A stretch of 42,682 bases of DNA from Candidatus Martarchaeota archaeon (GTDB lineage: Archaea > Micrarchaeota > Micrarchaeia > Micrarchaeales > CABMGC01), in NCBI GenBank assembly GCA_023476545.1, contig JAMCYP010000010.1:1-42682 (forward strand), given 5' to 3'. Both the position numbers and the translations under genes were made by a program. This document shows positions 40,171 through 42,682 of the stretch, piece after piece (the first letter of the stretch is position 1; each line of letters opens with the position of its first letter). The notes below the pieces were generated by a model, which was given only the letters and a program-made list of their open reading frames with translations, had not been told where the DNA came from and made no database searches.

Positions 40171-40534
40171 TTGGCTGCTCAGAGTTTCATTCTTTTTCTG
40201 TTCATTGTGCTTTTGTTGCAGGCGCTGGCCAGGCGCGCGCGTCTCCAAGGGAACCCTTGTGTTTGAGATGCAGCAAACAGTGATCAATTCCACAACACAC
40301 GATGCCTGGCATTTCACCAACGAGACATGGCGTATGCAGGCAACGTGTCAGCGATGTCTGGAAAGGGGTGAAGACCTGAACTTCACAGGAGTGAACTTCT
40401 TTTTTCAGAATGGCACCGCAATACAGGGATGTCCTGCGGCCTATAGCTTCTTGCTTGTGGCAGGCGCCAAACCTCTGTCTTCATGCATCAGCGCAAGCGG
40501 AAACTACACAGTTTTCGGCTACGCCCCTGGGTGA
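40171..40534 (+). pseudogene. secreted glycoprotein gene split by a frameshift at a GC repeat
   Basis: A typical signal peptide (MAAQSFILFLFIVLLLQALA) is readable from the TTG at 40171, but that frame stops after about 31 codons. The mature part, with five sequons and CQRC plus other cysteines (VSKGTLVFEMQQTVINSTTH... to FGYAPG), lies in another frame that ends at 40534. The two frames join if the run GGCGCGCGCG (about 40233-40242) gains one GC unit. This may be a true mutation, a phase-variable switch or a sequencing error. Function of the mature domain is unknown. Confidence 0.5.
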
Positions 40535-40546
40535 ACCGAAGAGCCG

Positions 40547-40557
40547 TATTTTTAAAT
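40547..40557 (+). promoter_or_regulatory. TATA box for the next membrane protein gene
   Basis: TATTTTTAAAT is centred about 24 nt before the ATG at 40576. Confidence 0.55.
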
Positions 40558-40575
40558 CCGTAATGTAGAAGGTTG

Positions 40576-40980
40576 ATGAAGGATGCAATGCGTTTGAAAG
40601 AACGGTTAATCTTGCTGGGCGTATTGGCGCTGGCCATGGCTATCCTGGTTGCCATTAACGCATCAGGCATAGCTCTGATTCTTTTGATCGTATTTCTGGC
40701 GGTCTCTGGAATATATGCAGCGTGGGTGCTCTTCCTGATACTGTGCGTCATAATAGGAATAGCGTTCCTGATCGTGGCTTCGGCGTTCCCTGAAGTAACC
40801 GCGCTTTGGCCTATAGTGCCAATCGCAGCCGTGGGTCTGACGCTCTATAGGATGTACCAGCTCGGCGAGGAACCCACAGGAGTCTCGCTCACTGGAAAGG
40901 AGAGTGAAAAGCAGAAACGCGCGCGTGCGTATGCGGACAACGTGCTCAAAGAAGCGAAGGAAAAGAAGGGGAAGGGCTAA
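40576..40980 (+). CDS. membrane protein, function unknown
   Basis: The 134-residue protein has three hydrophobic segments (about residues 10-30, 31-65 and 68-88) and a long Lys/Glu-rich cytosolic end (KESEKQKRARAYADNVLKEAKEKKGKG). No family was recognised. The ATG at 40576 is preferred over the TTG at 40573 because of the TATA spacing. Composition is chromosomal, so the AT-rich island has ended here. Confidence 0.72.
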   Translation: MKDAMRLKERLILLGVLALAMAILVAINASGIALILLIVFLAVSGIYAAWVLFLILCVIIGIAFLIVASAFPEVTALWPIVPIAAVGLTLYRMYQLGEEPTGVSLTGKESEKQKRARAYADNVLKEAKEKKGKG

Positions 40981-41005
40981 CAAGTCACTTTGAGAAAAAT
41001 GCGAC

Positions 41006-41191
41006 TCAGCCGTACATCTTCTTCTTCAGCCAGTACCCATATACGATGTAGCCCGCAATGAAGAAGATGAATATTAACCCAAAGAGTTCGCCGCTGAAGA
41101 CTTTGGATGAAAAGCCCCAAAGATCAAATACTAGAACAAGTAGCCAGATGAAGTAAAAATACCTTGTGACTATTCTCTTTATGTCAGCCAT
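41006..41191 (-). CDS. small membrane protein, function unknown
   Basis: The 61-residue protein (MADIKRIVTRYFYFIWLLVL...YWLKKKMYG) has two helices with a basic end. A longer frame opens at 41233, but the minus-strand TATA box (about 41230-41240) overlaps that codon, so the ATG at 41191 with a GGAAG ribosome-binding site is the better start. It is divergent from the gene at 41273, and both use the same AT-rich core. Confidence 0.6.
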   Translation of the reverse strand: MADIKRIVTRYFYFIWLLVLVFDLWGFSSKVFSGELFGLIFIFFIAGYIVYGYWLKKKMYG

Positions 41192-41229
41192 TACGACACT
41201 TCCATCAGAATGATGATGAGTCGAACGCC

Positions 41230-41249
41230 ACATTATTTAAAGCTTATTA
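41230..41249. promoter_or_regulatory. shared divergent promoter core
   Basis: TTATTTAAAGCTTATTA can be read as a TATA box on both strands, serving the gene at 41191 (minus) and the gene at 41273 (plus). Confidence 0.4.
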
Positions 41250-41272
41250 CTAAGTGAACATGAAGCGAATCC

Positions 41273-41560
41273 ATGGCGGGCACTATCACAGAAGAACAAG
41301 CAAAACAAGTGGCTTTAGAATGGGCATCTGCCGCTATCGAGAAGCTTAATGCAGAAACCCATTCCAACTGCAAGGATGCGAAGATTGTATCGAGGGCAGC
41401 TTACGACGAGGACCTGCGCATCTACGATGTGGTGGTGGAATTTTGGTGCCGGTCCATAGTCTTCGGCAAGAGATACGTATATAGACTGAGCATAGGCGCA
41501 AACGGAAAGGTCCGGGATGCAAAGTACATAGATGAGGGAGTGGACATCCCATCCCAATAG
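41273..41560 (+). CDS. small soluble protein, possibly PepSY-like
   Basis: The 95-residue protein has an N-terminal helix (EEQAKQVALEWASAAIEKLNAE) followed by paired strands (YDVVVEFWC, KRYVYRLSIGANGKVRDAKYIDE). The helix-then-strands plan with a Gly-Lys-Val turn resembles a PepSY domain, but no signal peptide is present, so it would be cytosolic. The similarity is weak and function is unknown. The ATG at 41273 is supported by the divergent TATA core about 30 nt upstream. Confidence 0.6.
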   Translation: MAGTITEEQAKQVALEWASAAIEKLNAETHSNCKDAKIVSRAAYDEDLRIYDVVVEFWCRSIVFGKRYVYRLSIGANGKVRDAKYIDEGVDIPSQ

Positions 41561-41583
41561 CAGGTTCAGGTTCGCTAAGGAAG

Positions 41584-41593
41584 CTTTTTAAAT
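41584..41593 (+). promoter_or_regulatory. TATA box for the 232-residue gene
   Basis: CTTTTTAAAT is centred about 34 nt before the ATG at 41623. Confidence 0.5.
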
Positions 41594-41622
41594 CTTGTTT
41601 GGGAAAGCTATTTTGGATTATT

Positions 41623-42321
41623 ATGGGTGGCATGGACGAGATTAAAAAGTGGCTTGAGCCGAAAGAAAGTCTGCTTTTCTATTGCGACGGTGCGGTCGAA
41701 GGTCATGTGAATAAATTTGGTCAGAATCCTTTTCCGAATCCCAACGTGCAAGGCGGAATGATCCCTGGAAAGACCGCAATAACCGACCTGCGTGTTTTTG
41801 GAGTATCTGGAGGAGTGCTCGGGGGAGGAAGGATGATGTTTGAATGGATAACAGACTATACTTATGCGACAGCCAGGGTGAAGGGCAACCTGCAGTACGA
41901 AGGAAGAGCAATTCCGAAGGGCAAGTCGCCGAAAGATCTCGGCTCTATGAAGAACCCATTCGGAGGCGGGAGCTTGCAAGCCATAATCCATGTCGCCTCA
42001 GATGCTGAGCTCGTGACAAGGAAATCCCTAATCTCCACGGATCATACGATTGGCGTCAACGTGGCGATGCTACGAACGGGGGTGGCTAAGATGAAAGCTG
42101 ATCATCCGTTGCTGTCAAAGGTGGGGATGATGGGCACACACTTCTATGAACTGCACGAACTGAAATTCAACAAGCCGGTGGTAAAGGAAACCGGATCAAG
42201 CGAGGAGAATGTGAGCAACGCGTACGATGTGGTGCTTGCGGTTGTACAGAAGCAGTTGAGATCAATGAGCACTGACAAGATAGACAAGCTCTACTCGCTC
42301 GCAGAAAACACATCAGCGTAG
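41623..42321 (+). CDS. soluble protein, function unknown (possible PH-like domain)
   Basis: The 232-residue protein has a beta-rich first half (EPKESLLFYCDGAVEGHVN, GKTAITDLRVFGVSGG, FEWITDYTYATARVKG) that has the feel of a bacterial PH-like domain, in which a strand pair TAITDLRVF is followed by an aromatic-acid turn. The second half is helical. There are no membrane helices or catalytic motifs. The ATG at 41623 fits the TATA box; an in-frame ATG three codons later and a GTG at 41599 are alternatives. Related proteins have not been identified. Confidence 0.65.
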   Translation: MGGMDEIKKWLEPKESLLFYCDGAVEGHVNKFGQNPFPNPNVQGGMIPGKTAITDLRVFGVSGGVLGGGRMMFEWITDYTYATARVKGNLQYEGRAIPKGKSPKDLGSMKNPFGGGSLQAIIHVASDAELVTRKSLISTDHTIGVNVAMLRTGVAKMKADHPLLSKVGMMGTHFYELHELKFNKPVVKETGSSEENVSNAYDVVLAVVQKQLRSMSTDKIDKLYSLAENTSA

Positions 42322-42494
42322 ATTCGCGCAACGGCTTCCCGAATACTTGATATCAAGGATTCCGATGCCCTATCACTGGTAACCTCCTGGGCTTATGTTT
42401 TCTGGCCAACACCAAGTGTTATATACAAAGACGTCAAAGGGAATATGTAAAATAATTGAGAAAAATACCTTTTTCCTTATTTTTCGGTGTAAGA
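42322..42494 (+). promoter_or_regulatory. intergenic region with a TATA-like element before the helicase gene
   Basis: GTTATATACA near 42417-42426 is the best TATA match; transcription from it would give a leader of about 45 nt. Nothing else stands out. Confidence 0.4.
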
Positions 42495-42682
42495 TTGACA
42501 GAGTTTAGAGAGATGAATTTGAAGCCCGAGCTGACTGAGTCCCTGAAAAGAATCGGGTTCGTCACTGCCACGGAGGTGCAGGAGAAGGCGATACCGGAAT
42601 TGGTGAAGGGCAGGAACCTTGTTGTTAGGGCCAAGACAGGAACTGGGAAGACGGCGGCGTTCCTTGTCACGAGCTCAGCATC
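42495..42682 (+). CDS. DEAD-box RNA helicase, 5' part (runs off the window)
   Basis: The visible residues read TEFREMNLKPELTESLKRIGF, then the Q motif region (VTATEVQEKAIPELV) and motif I AKTGTGKTAAF, so this is the N-terminus of a DEAD-box helicase, an ATP-driven RNA unwinding protein used in RNA folding and ribosome assembly. The TTG at 42495 is chosen because the aromatic FREMNL segment before the Q motif belongs to the family; the ATG at 42513 would lose it. The rest lies right of the window. Confidence 0.88.
   Translation, partial: MTEFREMNLKPELTESLKRIGFVTATEVQEKAIPELVKGRNLVVRAKTGTGKTAAFLVTSSA

Noticed and set aside
39917-40534. One intact 205-residue gene here.
   Set aside because: Its first two thirds run across the toxin gene end and the tRNA-Thr repeat and lack protein-like features, whereas a signal peptide lies in another frame at 40171; a frameshifted secreted gene explains the data better.
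1-42682. CRISPR array, rRNA genes, transposase or integrase genes.
   Set aside because: No regularly spaced repeats of CRISPR size, no rRNA-like sequence and no recombinase motifs were seen on either strand.

Overview
The window looks archaeal. It holds a complete A-type (V-type) ATP synthase operon in the order H-I-K-E-C-F-A-B-D, archaeal-style SecF and SecD, an NMD3 homologue, a diphthamide synthetase (Dph6), a MEMO-family protein, a type IV pilin-like protein with a class III signal peptide, and extracellular domains full of Asn-X-Ser/Thr sequons. TATA boxes 24-34 nt upstream of start codons, often with no ribosome-binding site, point to many leaderless transcripts. Gene order and the many unusual secreted proteins would fit a small-genome DPANN lineage such as Micrarchaeota, but that placement is inference only.

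Layout. 1-650: the 3' end of an AbiEii-type nucleotidyltransferase toxin gene, followed by a 5'-degraded tRNA-Leu(CAG); this looks like the right edge of an integrated element lying to the left. 0.7-4.6 kb: a small membrane protein, secF-secD and nmd3. 4.7-10.6 kb: cell-surface genes, namely a large pilin-type protein with Thr/Ser-rich linkers and two degenerate Hint (intein/hedgehog-like) domains, two membrane-anchored ectodomain proteins, and a beta-helix-like surface protein. 10.7-14.4 kb: a membrane glycosyltransferase, a sugar nucleotidyltransferase and an unknown membrane protein, probably connected with glycosylation of that surface layer. 14.4-16.9 kb: an AT-richer array of three single-gene modules (PD-(D/E)XK-like nuclease, MUG/TDG-like uracil-DNA glycosylase, methyltransferase), separated by copies of the tRNA-Val 3' end and leading up to the intact tRNA-Val(UAC) gene. 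16.9-27.2 kb: aminotransferase, dph6 and the ATP synthase operon, all on the minus strand. 27.2-30.3 kb: nth, a MEMO gene, a GT4 glycosyltransferase, a small protein and tRNA-Thr(UGU). 30.4-37.4 kb: a two-HTH Lrp-like regulator divergent from a DMT transporter, two tiny genes, a structured leader region, a full-length transketolase, a protein with two triphosphate-tunnel (VTC/CYTH-like) domains, and an alpha/beta hydrolase. 37.4-40.0 kb: an AT-rich island with membrane proteins, a hydrolase and a MazE/AbrB-RelE toxin-antitoxin pair; the pair is bracketed by exact copies of the tRNA-Thr 3' end. 40.0-42.7 kb: a frameshifted secreted protein, small membrane and cytosolic unknowns, and the start of a DEAD-box helicase.

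The theme that links the accessory regions is tRNA 3'-end-directed insertion of very small cargo, with no integrase gene in the window. Three tRNA loci (Leu, Val, Thr) show it. The tRNA-Val array is the clearest: the modules are about 745-835 bp long, each carries one gene, and two of them share a roughly 40-nt end sequence. This cassette array, the pilin-Hint fusion and the structured RNA ahead of the transketolase are the best candidates for undescribed biology. All functional calls come from reading motifs by eye; no database search was run.
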